Source: Clavulina sp. PMI_390
Lineage: Eukaryota; Basidiomycota; Agaricomycetes; Cantharellales; Hydnaceae
Assembly: GCA_015039315.1 (NCBI GenBank)
Contig: WIDE01000132.1
Location: 7,284-70,411 of the forward strand
Length of the DNA stretch: 63,128 nucleotides
Direction: 5' to 3'
Part shown: positions 1 through 12,400 of the stretch, piece after piece
How positions within the stretch are numbered: the first letter of the stretch is position 1
Layout of the letters: every line of letters begins with the position of its first letter
The notes under the pieces: model-generated
Databases searched by the model: none
Told to the model about the DNA's origin: nothing
What the model saw: only the letters and a program-made list of their open reading frames with translations
Made by a program: the position numbers and the translations under genes

Positions 1-372
1 AACAAACCTCTTAATCAGGGTTTTCTTAAGCGGTCTCAAATGAGCCTGAAACATCACCGCCGGCGGCCTTGTAATACATTTCCTGTCGACGGATCACCGC
101 AGCCCGCGTCCCTGAGCTCTCCGGCGCGGTTCTCCCATTCTGACGCAAGGGCCCCGCCAAGGATTGCAAATCGGTTTCACCGCCGGTTGAGCCCACGGAG
201 GGGCGGCCCGAGGTTCGGACAACCTTTAAGAGCCCTTTAAGGAGCGGCGTTAAGAGAGTTAGCGAGAGGAGCGTTCATGATAGCAGTATCTTATCGGGCT
301 CATTTCTGAGCCCGATAAGAGACCGCTAAAATTTCTGTAAAGAGCCCATTAAGGGCTACTTTGAACCCCCCT
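1..372. mobile_element. End of an inverted-repeat-rich element cut by the window edge
   Basis: This stretch is unrelated to the F-box sequence that follows it. It starts with a CTTAA...AGCGGTCTC...AATGAGCC block. A diverged reverse-complement version of the same block lies near 300-355. It also carries a near-perfect hairpin at 290-319 and repeated AGCCC/TTAAGG words. The right boundary is placed where homology to the intact F-box copy stops, close to a run of C residues at about 365-372. No transposase is seen. The left end is outside the window, so class and target-site duplication cannot be judged. Confidence 0.45.
290..319. repeat. Perfect 13-bp inverted repeat with 4-nt loop
   Basis: Left arm CTTATCGGGCTCA (290-302), loop TTTC, right arm TGAGCCCGATAAG (307-319). 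The arms are exactly complementary. The hairpin sits inside the inverted-repeat-rich element at the window edge and probably belongs to its terminal structure. Confidence 0.8.
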
Positions 373-941
373 ATTAATTCCGAGGAACCAACGCCCGCCA
401 GGCAGCAGGGATCTGAATTTATCCGGACCAGAGGCGTTTTCTTTCCTCAATGCGAAACGAATTCTATCGTCTTTGCTAAAAACGTGTGGTTGGGGTTGAC
501 GATCAGATGGCTCCCCCGTAGGCATCAGGTGCGAGAGAGCAACCCGATATGGTCGTGTAGCATATGCAATTCGATCGTTTACCGGGAGTGTAGAAGGTAG
601 TGAGAACGGTGCCCATCCTCCGGCTTGAGCTTCTCGCTCATTAATCTGGCGCCAGAGGGCTAATGATGTGATAATATGCTTTCTTATCGATTTACAGATC
701 TAGATAGGTACAAAACAGTTGGATTTGGTGAGCCTGTTGTGATTATCTCGGTCCGCGATGTGGGCAGTCCAGGAATGTAAATAAAGTCGGGCCAGGAGGT
801 ATCCGCGCAAGTGCTCACCAAGCTCAGCCGAATAATAGACACAACATCAAGCTGGAGAGCAATCAAATCAAATAATTCCAAGGGTAGAGGAAGAGTTCCG
901 GTAAGAGCTCCAAGGCTCGGTATCATATTGCTCGCAGACAT
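372..941 (-). pseudogene. F-box gene copy A, 3'-truncated duplicate
   Basis: Reading from an ATG at 941, the first exon encodes an N-terminal F-box (LPLPLELFDLIALQLDV, then SIIRLSL). It stops at a GTGAGC donor, as in the intact copy at 1450-3179. The second exon (IWRQINEREAQAGGW onward) is open and matches copy B down to LLPGGRWFLGIN. Sequence identity then ends abruptly against a repeat element. The following coding exons of copy B are absent here. Copy A has four extra codons after the GEP motif relative to copy B (positions ~510). F-box proteins usually link substrates to SKP1-CUL1 ubiquitin ligases; no substrate domain is recognisable. It could still make a short protein, but loss of the C-terminal half argues for a broken copy. 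Confidence 0.6.
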
Positions 942-1023
942 TGCCAACGTGCTGCGAACCGTCCACAGCCTCACTTAGACTATGAGGGGAATTCCCTGTT
1001 GTCACGAGATTTGTCACCTTTCC

Positions 1024-1029
1024 CACGTG
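1024..1029. promoter_or_regulatory. CACGTG box upstream of F-box copy A
   Basis: Palindromic CACGTG 83 bp upstream of the start codon of copy A. It is conserved, with its flanks, at 3282-3287 before copy B. This is the core site of bHLH factors of the Cbf1/USF type; binding here is inferred. Confidence 0.45.
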
Positions 1030-1449
1030 ACAGTCAGCCACACCCCCGCAATAGTTCTGCAGCCCGTCATCATTTTCATGAGGAACCGAGCTTCTTTCTC
1101 CTTCTTGTTCTTTCTTGCTCTGATTATCTTATTATCCGATATAATTCCCATCCTATATATCCCTACTGCGCTAATTCGACATTAAGATCCGTCGGTCTCC
1201 TGGCGGTAAGGTGCGAATTGTTTTTGATGTTCGACTTCAGGGGGTTTATTTAGAGGATCGGAGGCAGGCTATCCTGCATCCATTTCCGACTGGCTATCTG
1301 CTCATGGAGGTCGATTAGTGCCAAAATTCTGATTTGGGCTCTTATTTGGAACGCTCTGCCATAAGGCCTCAGCCGCGCAGGGCGCCTTGGAGAACTAACA
1401 AAGACTCTGTCAAGTATGATATTTCGAGCGAGGCACAGAGAACGAATGT

Positions 1450-3179
1450 TCACAGATACTTGAAGCGACTGTACCACTTGACCTGAACGTCAGAAAGTGG
1501 GGCATCTGGCCCAAATCGAGGGGGAAAATGAACCTTGTCCATCATAAACATGCCGGAATAAGGGCAAATGAAGAAATAGTATATCCAATAAGTCTCTTCA
1601 ACGTCTTGGGACTCTGAGGGCGGGATTTTGAATAAGTAAGAAGTATTACCCGCATCGGACGATGCGGACCACGGATGATACTTGATCTCGAAAGCTAGGG
1701 GGTTGCCTGGCTCACACATTGTGGGGCCCGGTAGCTCGAGTACTCCCTGGCCGAGCGGCTGGATCTGGATGCTACTTATCCTCAAGGCTATTCGATCGCC
1801 CCAAGTGGTCCAGCCAGCTCGCCACTGAAGAATACTGCTGTGGGTGGTACCACCTCCGAAGAGGCTAATCAAGACATCTTTGTCTCGATTGGAGCGAAGC
1901 CAACAATCCCCGGGGATGGTTTGAACAACTCTCAAGCCTGCTACATGAGCTTGAAGAGCGTAACGTGGGGAAGGAAGTATCGCTACCACATTGTAGTCCA
2001 GATCGGTTTCTAGCCAGATGCACCTAATGATATGGGTGACCTCGGACTCCAGAGCTTGGTAGAATATGTATGGTGATTTTAAAGTAACGAAATAAACTGC
2101 CTGTATATGAAATTATAGATCAAGAAGTCTGGGTAAACGTGGAACTATTGAGAGATACAAGGAAAACTTACTATGTCAAAGTGCTTTTGCCAAGATCGCT
2201 TCCAATCCCACAGAGAGAAACTACTGTCAACATGTTGCAAGCACACCAGGTCGCCGTCCAACTCCGCTGAGGAAGCCGTGTCGAAAGCCGCGGCATCGCG
2301 CTTTGTCTCTGTAACAAATCGGAGCTGCGGGGCCATTTCCGAGGGCCAGGAGAGCTCTATTATCTCCATGTGCATCATGTTGTCCTCGCTTCTAGGGGTA
2401 GTGGGTTATAAGATGATGTACTCAGGAGCCAGGATGATATTCCTTGACTCACCCCGTATATGTTAATAAGCACGTTACAGTGGCGCTACCTACGTCGTAT
2501 TGTGCGCAGAGGCAGCTACCCGGCGGGAAGGTCAAAGCAGGGTACTGCGAATCGATGCTTGCGACAGGGTCAGAAACGACGCCTTCGGCAGTATTTGCAA
2601 TGTCCCAACAGGTCAGACGAGCATGATCGTTTTCTGTGAGGTTTACTCCGAGGAACCAGCGCCCGCCAGGCAGCAGGCACTCCAGCCCATCCAGGCCGCA
2701 AGCGTCTTCGTTCTTTAGGGCAAAGCACACTCTATCCTCCTGGCTGAAAGTGTGTGTTTTGGGCTCCCCCAAGGGCATCAGATGCGAGGGAGAAACTCGA
2801 TATGGTCGTGTGGCATATGCGATTCGCTCGTTCACCGAGAGTGTAGAAGGTAGTGAGAACGGTGCCCATCCTCCGGCTTGAGCTTCTCGCTCATTAATCT
2901 GGCGCCAGATGGCTAATGATGTGATAATATGCTTTCTTATCGCTTTACAGATCTAGATAGGTACAAAACAATTGGATTTGGTGAGCTTATTGTAATTATT
3001 TCGGTTCACGGTTCCAGCAGTCTAGGAGCGCAAATCAAGTCGGGCCAGGAGGTATCCACGCGAATGCTCACCAAGCTCAGCCGAATAATAGACAGAACAT
3101 CAAGCTGGAGAGCGATCAAGTCAAATAATTCCAAGGGTAGAGGAAGATGTCCGATGGGAGCTCCAGGGCTGGCCGTCAT
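1450..3179 (-). CDS. F-box domain protein (copy B, intact)
   Basis: The start at 3179 gives an N-terminus MTASPGAPIGH followed by an F-box (LPLPLELFDLIALQLDV / LSIIRLSL). A GTGAGC donor follows the F-box, and the second exon begins IWRQINEREAQAGGW. Further exons run through LLPGGRWFLGVN (about 2660) to a donor near 2455. They continue with an exon at about 2375-2170 (ELSWPSEMAPQLRF to WQKHFDI) and a last exon ending in QVKWYSRFKYL with the stop at 1450. F-box proteins act as substrate receptors of SCF ubiquitin ligases. The C-terminal part is a lineage-specific sequence without a domain I recognise. Copy A, to the left, is a truncated tandem duplicate. The exact last splice and stop are uncertain because another open frame continues to 1250. 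Confidence 0.65.
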
Positions 3180-3400
3180 CTTGCTCCCAAACAGGACACT
3201 GTAAGTCTTTCACAGCCTCAATTGCACATCAGGTCGGGTCCTCCTCCGAATCCTCTTGTTGTCACAGGCTGTCACGTTTCCCACGTGAGAGATAGCCACG
3301 TCCTCGCAATTGCGCTGCAGTCCGCCGCCATTTCAGTCGGAATCGAGCTTCTTTCTCCCTTCTTGCTCTGGGAATTCGTAATTCAATACACTTCCTAATC
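2640..3400. repeat. Segmental duplication, right unit (pairs with 372-1160)
   Basis: Direct repeat of the F-box 5' region described at 372-1160. It shares the long block around 2851-3160 (matching 601-905) and the promoter stretch around the CACGTG at 3282. Confidence 0.85.
3282..3287. promoter_or_regulatory. CACGTG box upstream of F-box copy B
   Basis: CACGTG 103 bp upstream of the ATG at 3179, in the same flanking context as the box before copy A. Confidence 0.45.
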
Positions 3401-4845
3401 TTGCATGTCCCTATTCCCAATTATGGTGATCACAGCACCACAACTGCAATCCCATTTGGTCCAATCACCACTATCTTCCGGAGACCCCTAGCGTTATCTT
3501 CACGCTGATAAGCATTTCACACCTTCCATGCTCCGTTTTTCAGCCCTGAGCTGATACTGCTGGCCCTCTCCGGCTGCTCGACAATCTACTCCCAAAAAGG
3601 GATTCGCTTGGGTGACCTGGCTCCCAGGGTGCTTGGACTCGAGATTCCCGTATGTGCCCTTGTTCCCACAGCTCGCTACGAATGGATCTATTCTAACCAT
3701 CGTGCTGGGCTTCTCTCTGTTTGACCATCATAAATAAGACCTGCTAATCCAAGATCGACTTGCGTTGCCCGTTCCACCTCACTGGTCTTGTGTGCGCGCG
3801 CCTCCACGCCGCTGCTCCCCTCCAGGCACAACGCAAAGCATCCATTCGAGTATTATCAGATTTGCGGTCTGCCGATTTGATTCCCACCCGCAATTCTGAG
3901 CAATTTTCGACATCTTTGTGAATATCACCCGAGGTTCACGGCAAGGCTTGCAAAGCGCTCGTCGGACCTTGAGCTTCTTTCGTTCTCGAAAGCTCCACGG
4001 CACGCCAGGCTCCGATTGGCGTCTTGTCGGGCGACTCGGTATCATATAGCCCGATCCCGACCGCTGCAGGGTCTCCTCAAACACTGGTTTGGGCTGATTG
4101 AACGCCGCTGGTCTCGGAGCTTATTACCCCAGCAAGGGTGCCACCTTTGGTCCTTGATCGTAAGCAAGTTCCCATCTGCTTCGAAACACATATATGTCAG
4201 CTCAATAACTGATTTACAACACGTATGACAATCCTGCTGACAGGGATGTACACGGATCTCTGTGACTATATAGCATCCTCCTCCCCTGCACTTCCTTCCA
4301 ATCTGAATCCCTTCGCGTCTCCACACCCTTGACACACACGATCGATACTTTCACCGCTGCGCCTTGCCCCACGATATACACCCCCCATCTAGGCCCTAGG
4401 ACCTTCTATTCCACAGCCGTCTCCAGGGAACTGCCAAGACAACTCAAAGCTTTTCTTATCGTTTCCCAGGATTGCCAACACACAACACTCCACCACCGCG
4501 CGTTCAGACACCATCGGACCGTGTTCCTATAAAACCCTCCAAGCACCAGCCTCCCCTCGCGAGTTGAAAAAGCCCTCCTCGCCCATCCCTCGTTCACCCG
4601 CCCGGCGCATATATCTGCGCCAAATTGGCGTCGACATCACCAAGTCATCATCAGCCAAAATTAAACCCCGACCTCGTGCTCCCTCTGCGGTTCATCCTGC
4701 ATTAAAGCCACAACTGGATAGACAGTTGCCTCATTCATCACACTCATCCACCTGCTTGTCCATTCCATTCCGAACGCGCCCCCAGCCCCTATCCCCGTCC
4801 AAATTGCAACCAATACCCAATTGATCACCACTCGTCACTCAACTA
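3400..4845. other. Intergenic, no gene recognised
   Basis: Only short open frames in several phases are present, without a family signature or consistent splice joins. The last part, rich in CCACC/TCATCA words, is probably the promoter and 5' leader of the gene starting at 4846. Confidence 0.5.
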
Positions 4846-5949
4846 ATGAACCGTCTCCGTGGCGTTTTCCAACGCGAGCAATCGACCGCGCCAAGCACAT
4901 CCTCTCCTAATAAGAAGAAACGACTCGACCTATCCATCGAAGACCCTTCCTCGTCCTCATCGTACACCCTCACACTCTCCAGCAACTCATATCGCAACCT
5001 CGTCATATATGCGCCCGACGGACACCCTCTCTACCATATCGAGGCGCAACAGGTGGGGCCTCGGAATGTTCGCGGCAGCGAGCGGATATTGGTATGGCAG
5101 CAGGACGATCTCGAGGGTATGGCGATCTACCCGATGGCCGTACTGGATTTCGATGATCCAGATGCCGGCGGTTGGGACATGCTTTCATACGATGGCGTAA
5201 GGGAAAAAGTAGATTGGTATTTGCCTAAGCGATGGGATGGGTGAGTCTTCAGCCCTTTTTTTGTGCTGGTTTTCCGGAGCTGCGTCATCTACCCTGTCCT
5301 GTCAACGGGTGGAGCGTGGTTCGGGAATAAAGGGAAAAGCTGTTGTTGACTGAAACAACACGCGTTTTTGTGACAGGATGCGAACCATAACGACGCCAAG
5401 CAGTAATTGGACGTGGAGCAGGTGTTTCGGTGGCGGCCTCAAGGTATGTGTTTTGTTTTCCGCACTATTCGCGTCAGCGAATACGTCCGTAATTACCGAA
5501 ATGACGACGTGTAATATTGACATGGCCGATCGTTTTTCTCCATTTGATTTGATTAGCTGCAGCGGGTGGCTCGCAACGAAGACTCTCCAATTCCATCACC
5601 ACCCTCATCTCCATCCTATGGCAAAACATCACGCCCAAGTACCCCTTCTCCTCCACTTCCTCCTCTCCCTCCATATCGACCGACCATTTCGAATCTTGCA
5701 TCACAAGGTAGACCAACCACGGTAGCCAAGTATCATCGACGCGCCATATCATCCAGCCTCCGAATGCGTCGTCCAACTCTAGAAGTGATCGATCCTGATC
5801 CCTCAGGGACTGGGAGCGGCGGCGGTGGTGCGAATAGTATTGATGAGATGGACGAAGTGATGCGATTCTTGGACTGGATCGTGATCAGCTGGATTGTTGT
5901 GAGCCGCGATATGGAGAATGCACAAGCTAGTGGAAGGTTTGGGGCCTGA
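4846..5949 (+). CDS. DUF6593-like hypothetical protein
   Basis: Three exons. Exon 1 starts at 4846 (MNRLRGVFQREQ) and ends RWDG before GTGAGT at about 5241. Exon 2 (MRTITTPSSNWTWSRCFGGG) ends before GTATGT at about 5443. Exon 3 starts after TTAG at about 5558 (LQRVARNEDSP) and stops at 5949. The N-terminal half has the pattern of small agaricomycete beta-rich proteins (YRNLVIYAPDGHPLYHI, then tryptophan-rich strands), which fits DUF6593/tubby-like proteins. A proline/serine-rich linker follows at residues ~165-205. The C-terminal segment FLDWIVISWIVVS is hydrophobic and could contact a membrane. The family has no firmly established function. A first-exon ATG further upstream is possible but less likely. 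Confidence 0.6.
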
Positions 5950-6480
5950 GCGTCAATACTCATACGTATGTTCTCAAGTGGTGGTAGCTCCCCATCTCTT
6001 TTTCTCTCGTCTTAGACGCCGATTAGACGCGCAGATACCACCACCGTCACCACCGCGGCAGGCAGGTGGCGCTGGCGCTGCCTCTTCATTTTTCGCTCCT
6101 GTTTGGTTTCGGCGAGCAGATCTGACGGTCTTCCCGGTGCCGATCCGATGCTCGTGGTGGAGATATTTATTTTTATCTAGACGCTCACATGCTTTATGGT
6201 AGATTTCAATGTATAATAATCAATAGTGCGCATGTAGACTAGGCCAGTACGGATGCTTCAACATGTTTTGATCCTGAATGATTCGAGTGCGATTGCAGAT
6301 GTTTTATGGTGATGACAAGATGACACTTTAACATACTGAAGAAGAAGAGCAGAGAGCGGAGAAGCAGAAAGCGACAAATGAACCAAGACTGCTTTACGTG
6401 CTACGTGGCCAAGAAGGCGAAGGGTGATATACTGACGACCCAAAACAAAAAGTGAGATAAAGACGTGCGGCGGGATTGGG
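5950..6480. other. Convergent intergenic region
   Basis: Lies between the 3' ends of the DUF6593-like gene (plus) and UTP20 (minus). It holds only 3' UTR-like sequence and short shadow frames. Confidence 0.6.
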
Positions 6481-9400
6481 TTAGTCGAAGCGAGCTCGTT
6501 TGACGCCCATCTTAATCTTCTCCTTACTAAGATAGTTTCAGAATGCAAGTCAGCGCCGTGTGGGCAAGAAAAGATTGACCGACGCACGTGAACTCTTGAT
6601 GTTTCCTTTTCCGACTAGCCTTTTTGTTGACGTTGCGAGCCATTTTGCGCTTCGCCGCTAGTTCAGGCGCTGTTGCAACCTAGAAATTTAAATGGCACAA
6701 TGATCAGGAACTGGAAGTGCAATAAGGCAAGCGGGAAGCAGACCTGGATAGCTTTCGCAGTGCGTCGCTCGCGGCGAACATTGAGCACATCCTGGCGAAT
6801 ACGACTGTACTCCTTGGCAAAAAGAGTAGTGCCAACTTTCTCCTGTACAAGGGTTTGTAGCTCCTGAGCGGTGTTACGGAGTTCATCTGGCGGTAAATGA
6901 GGTCGTTCAGCAACAAAAAGCGGCAAAGATCGTGAACGACATGCTCGCTTACCCATCTGAGAATCCTGGATAGTGTCATCCTCAATGATGCGGTACACAG
7001 GGGTAAGAATGTGAGTGAGGAAAGTAGAAACGTCTTCTTTTGACATGTGGGACACCATGGCAGCGAACCATCGGAAGATTGCAAGCGGTTGCTTTCCCCA
7101 TGAGCTCTGTGATCTATCATTTAGTTCTCTGCGTATGACAAACAGGAAAAATACACAAACCTCGCGCGAGACCTTACGATTCCTTCGGGCAAGGTGCGCT
7201 GAACGGGCCTGGTAAGACAGACGAGAGAATAGCCAACGTAGAGGGTTCTCCGCAGCCTTGCTCTTCACACCGCTCCCGGCATCTGTTTCCTCCTCGACAA
7301 ATTCTGGTTGAACCTCTTCATCATCATTGTCTGGTTCTTTATCCATCTCGCTTTTAGCATCTGCTGGCTCAGTACTGAGGCTTCCGGAGCTTTGACATTC
7401 TGGCCACAGATGGAAACATTTGCCAACGTAAAAAAGATTCTTGACCGCTTGAAGGCTCAGGGAGTCGTCAAGATGTGGGCTGCGTAGCTGGGCACAGAGC
7501 TTATGAGCGAGATCAATTATCCCCATTCTGGACAGGGGATGGGATGATGCTAGTTCAGCAGGCGGGGTGGAAGGAGGATACGCTCCACAGAGTGTGCCAA
7601 TCAGCCTCGCAGAGGCTAAGCGAACCCAAGCATGGGGGAAGAGTAGATGTGACATGATAGCATCCCAATGAACCAGTTGTGGGTCCTTGCTGCCATCAGG
7701 GACGATTCTCAGCACACGAGCTAGTGCTGTCAAGCTTTGGTAAGGTAGCTGCCAATCCAAATTGGAAATATCAAGTTCGTCAAAGACATCATCCGTGTCT
7801 TCCGTAGATTCAAGTTCACGTAGCGTGGAGGCACTAGCTTGAATCAAGCCATCCAGATCTGGGATGACTGAAGCCGCAAGTTCGGAGTGTTCTTCCACGA
7901 TGAGTCCGTAGACTTGAGCAACAGTGCGCTGCAGAGGTAGAGATTTGCCCTGAGAAACCCAGACGTGGAGGCGAGTGAACAGAGTTTGTTTCGCTGTCTC
8001 GTCACCACGACCAACGAGAGCCTTTATCAGGCTGGCAGCGAGCTCGCGACACTTAGCAGACTCGTCATTCGCGAGCACCATAATAAGTGCAACAGAGAGT
8101 ATCTCGTAATACTCCCCTAGGAGGGAACCATCAAATTTGGCAATGATGGCGCCCAGAAGTTCCATGACAGATAGGCGACCGCTCTCGAAGACATATGACA
8201 AGTTCTTCGCGAGGAACGTCATTTGAGTTCGTAGTCGCCCCTGGCCTTGTGGATAATCAAGGAGGAATTGGAGCAGGATCCCCCTGGATGATTCTTGTAC
8301 CTGTGTCGACTGGTTGGTCACCATGATTTCTGCCACTTTTTCCATTATGTCATAGATCTCCGGGACAACAAATCGACGAGCAACGATCGCCCTGAGAAGA
8401 GCAAAGACTGCGGTTTGTCGGTCAGTCTCCTCTATATCAGGGGTGATAACCTCGAGGAGGTATGTGAGGTCACCGTCTTGCAATTTAGACTCGGAGCAGT
8501 CTCGAATGATTATCGCCAACGATCTGAACGTTTGCTGCACCGTTTCTGAATCTGTCGAACCGGATTCGCGAATAATGGCGAAAAACCGTTGAATATAGAC
8601 AGGGAGGGATGACGAAAGAGACTTGAGAGGACAATGAGCAATTGATGCAGCGGCTCGGACGGCAAGGGAAATGACAGAGGAGTTGGATGAATAGAGCGTG
8701 TTCCCGATGGCAGGAACCATGCCCTCGAGACGTGACAGAACCGCAGCATCTTGATAGTCAAAGCGACTTCGACGGTACGCCGTGATGAATAGATCGAGGC
8801 CCAACGCCACGAAACGATAAGAGTTGGTGCCATAAACATCGTCGCGCCCCTCAGGCTTGGGTCTTTTGGCCTCAACCTCAACATCCAGCTTTTTTCGTTT
8901 CTTTGTGCGCACCACATCGACTTGCTGGAGGAACTTCGCGTTCTGGTTTATGAGGGTATGGCAAAGGACCAGCATATCGGGAACCCCGAGGTGTTCATTG
9001 GCAATCAAGCCAGATGCAATGCGACGTAAGACATCATCTACTTTTGTCAATGTTTTTGCCGCAGCGGTCTCGTGCATTATTGCTCGTGCAGGTGCGAGCA
9101 ATGTACTGATCTTGCTTGGCGAAACATGGCGGGCAATAAGGGCGAACGTATCGAGACCACGACTGGATGATCCCCGAACTTCCCGCATCTTGGTGCGGAA
9201 GTCTTCCGACATCACATCGCGTCCCGACTGACCAAAAATAACTTCAGCCGCGACATGAGCGACATCGGCAGCACAAGTATCAAGGTTGTTGAACCGCTCC
9301 ACATGTTCAGATGTGGTTACCAGAACGAGGAGGTTGTGGACCACAAAGGCCAGGATGTGCAGTTGAGGGCCACGCAGCAATGCAGCTCTCATCTGCTTGA

Positions 9401-12400
9401 GAATTTCTGGAAGCATGGCAGGCCCCAACATGATGGCAAGTTTCCCCATTGTTTCCCGTACAACGTCACGAGTCTCCTGCGACTTGCTACGAAAGGCTTG
9501 GCTGAGAATGATGACGAGCTTCTCCAGCTGAGCTTGACGAGAGGATTGAGGGAGATGTCGGGCAACATTAGCAACGCCTGTGGCCATCGGTAGTCTGATG
9601 ACATCCTCCGTCTCCTCCTTCTGTTCCATGAAGCTTAGCAATCTTGGGAGAAGACGCTGGTTGACAACATCGGCAATCTTTCCCTGAGTAGACATCACGG
9701 GAGGATCGACAACTTCCTCCACCTCATCCCCCTGGTCTAACTCTCCATCGTCATTGGCGACGCCTGCCATCTCGAACGTGAAGTTATCTAGGACAGCTAC
9801 GAGCGCGCGTACACGGAGCCTTTGTGATCCATTCTTCTGTTGGGCGGCGCTCAAATGTTGCTGGGCCAATGCATGGTAGCCAGCCCAGGTCAATTTGCGC
9901 GATAAAACCCCCAGAGTGGTGATTGCCTCGTTTGTGATGTGATGATCTGGTGATTCCGACCCCGAGACATAAGGATCGATTATGGGTATGAACACGTTTG
10001 CGACTGTGCTCGGGCGAACATCCGCACTGACAACAAACTCTGCAAGACGACGGAGAGCTCGTGTCCGACGGTGTGTCTGGATGTGATAGATATTATTGAA
10101 AAAGTTGGCTTCTGCGTCGCCGTCGGCTAGAAGTGGCCTCATTTCCTGAAGACCACGATGACGCTCGAGGATTGTGATGGCGAACGCCAAAACCCCCAAA
10201 ACATCCCCTCGAACCTGCTCAGATTTGGAGCGGATGGCGAATCGTAACGATGGGTAAACCATTCCGTCAAAGATCCCCATGAGTGGGCCTTTCACATCTG
10301 GATAGAAAAGCGAATTAGATTGATGACTGGACTACACCAGGGGCAATAGTAAACAACTTGCCTGACAGTGGTACTTCTGTAGCGAGTGTCCGGATAAAAT
10401 GACGAAGGCCCTCCGCGGCGCTGCTTCTGAGGGCAACCTCCTCGGGATCTTGGACAAGGTATAGCATGTTATGCGCTACTATCTTCCACCCACGGGGACT
10501 AATGGAAGCATGAAGGGATTCGTTGAGGCGGGCAAACCCTGCCAGTCGCCGATCGAAGTCTGGCTCCTCGACCCTCTTTGTTGAGAAAGCGTTAAGATCT
10601 GACACTAGCTGTTGGACCTCAGAAAGGCTCGCGTCAATGTGAAGGAGCGCATCAAGCACACCGATAAGCTCTTGTCGTGCCACGCGACCACGGAGAGACT
10701 GTAGCAGCCCTGTTATCACGTCGAGAGCTTTGGCGAAAGCAGCGGAGTCCGCGCGACCGTAGGCTGGGACCAAGGGAATGAGGTGCAGGAAAACTCGCAG
10801 AAGATTGCTCTTGGATTTTTCCGGCACGATACGACCTGATTTCTTGAACAGGGGAAGAATAAGGTCCGCTAGTCGAGAAGCATCGTCGGACTCAGTGATA
10901 TGCTCCGATAGCATCGAAAGGATACTGATTAGGCGGTGGGTGATCAGATCTGCCTTGAGGCCGGACTTGATTGATCTTTCTAGCATCACGGCTAGCTCAC
11001 GCAGAAGTTTTGGGACATGAGGTTTGAAAACTGTGGCGAAGGTGTCGCCATCTAGTCCAAGCCCATTTTCGACGAGATCAAAAACTCTGGATATCACAGA
11101 GGGTTTGACCTTGACCCCATTCATGCACTCAAAGATATGAGACAACACTGATGTGTCATAGTTAACGAGATATGGCGCAGTCGAGGAAGATGCTGACCAC
11201 TCGTTGAATAAGTCGAGTAATGCCGAAGGGGCTTGGGTGTTCTCGCTTGCTAGCGCTGGGAGACGTGGGCTGATGATCGTTGGGAAGGCGAGACGAAGGT
11301 ATGGCGCATAGTTCATACCATCACGAGATATGGAAAAGAAAGTGGCCAGGCGCTTTAGACCCAGTTGACGCAGAGCCCTGAAGGCTCGGCGGGGAGTGTG
11401 CTCATCCCCTTCGTTCTCGGAAAGTTCGTCCGAATCGGCAATGTCAGGTTCCTCTGCATCTCGCAAAGTGGATGCCGCCACTGCACTCTGAGCTGCATAC
11501 AGAATCTCCATGGTAACTGCGACTAATCTGGGCCAATACTCCACGGTTATCGTGCCCATGGTTTTCAGAACGTCACCAAGTAGGTTGAGAAAGCCGCTTT
11601 GCTGAGACACGGAGGCGTCACCTAGCCCTCTGAACTCGGCCACTTCAGCAGTGATGGGTAGCGAGGCATTGTGCGGAAACGGGACAAGCATCAGATCGAT
11701 GAACGTGGACAACTCGGCCGGTGCGAGATTGCAAAGTGCCTGAAGAATTGCAGCACGCCGATCTGGGCCACCTTGCCGGCGCTTCCGTTCGCCAAGAAAC
11801 CCGTACAGCAGGGTAGACAGTACCGGCAGAACCTCCGCTCTATGACCAGCCTCAATGGCCCCAACATCCAACATAGAAAGTTCATCTCTCCACTTGGTCT
11901 CGTCCAGAAGCGCATGTAGAGAATCCTCGTGCCGCTTGAGCGCAGGGCTTTTATAAGTCAAGAGGCAGCTGAGTGCAGCTGCTTGAAGCTCGCGATCTGG
12001 TTTAGCCAGTAACGACTGATAGAAGGTTTTCAGAATAGCCGACGAATGGAGGGCTTTGGGGTTGACGAATTTAGAGAAGACGTCTAGATATGCTTTGACG
12101 CGTCGACGGGGAAGTGATGGAGGATCAAGGGCTAGGAAAAAAGGCACGAAATCCCGACTGCGCTTCTCAATCGCAGCAGGAATAAGGCTGAGCGCCCCGA
12201 GCAATTCGACCTCATAAGTTCGGATGTCAAGCCTATCGCGAGCGTAGTGCAGCTAAGCGCAGGTAAATCAGCTTCGAATTAGCAACCTAGCAGCATATCT
12301 ACTCACTTGATGCAACTGCAATCGCACATGATATATCGAGCTCTTGAACCAATTGCGGATCAGGTTTCTGCGACGATTAGCATTTGGACATCTCCATGTT

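Larger units (their letters stand above)
372..1160. repeat. Segmental duplication, left unit (pairs with 2640-3400)
   Basis: Long stretches match nearly base for base the sequence at 2640-3400 in the same orientation. The match covers the first two F-box exons, their intron and about 200 bp of promoter including a TTTCCCACGTGA box. Mismatches and small indels are scattered, so the duplication is not brand new. Confidence 0.85.

Noticed and set aside
1250..1477. Minus-strand frame after the F-box copy B stop as a further exon
   Set aside because: A splice at about 1460 is conceivable, but the terminal WYSRFKYL end and the lack of a strong donor favour the stop at 1450.
4564..4824. Plus-strand 86-codon frame upstream of the DUF6593-like gene
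   Set aside because: Pro/Ser-rich with no similarity I know. Its position just before the ATG at 4846 fits a pyrimidine-rich leader.
9255..9593. Plus-strand frames inside UTP20
   Set aside because: Antisense shadows of conserved HEAT-repeat coding sequence on the minus strand.
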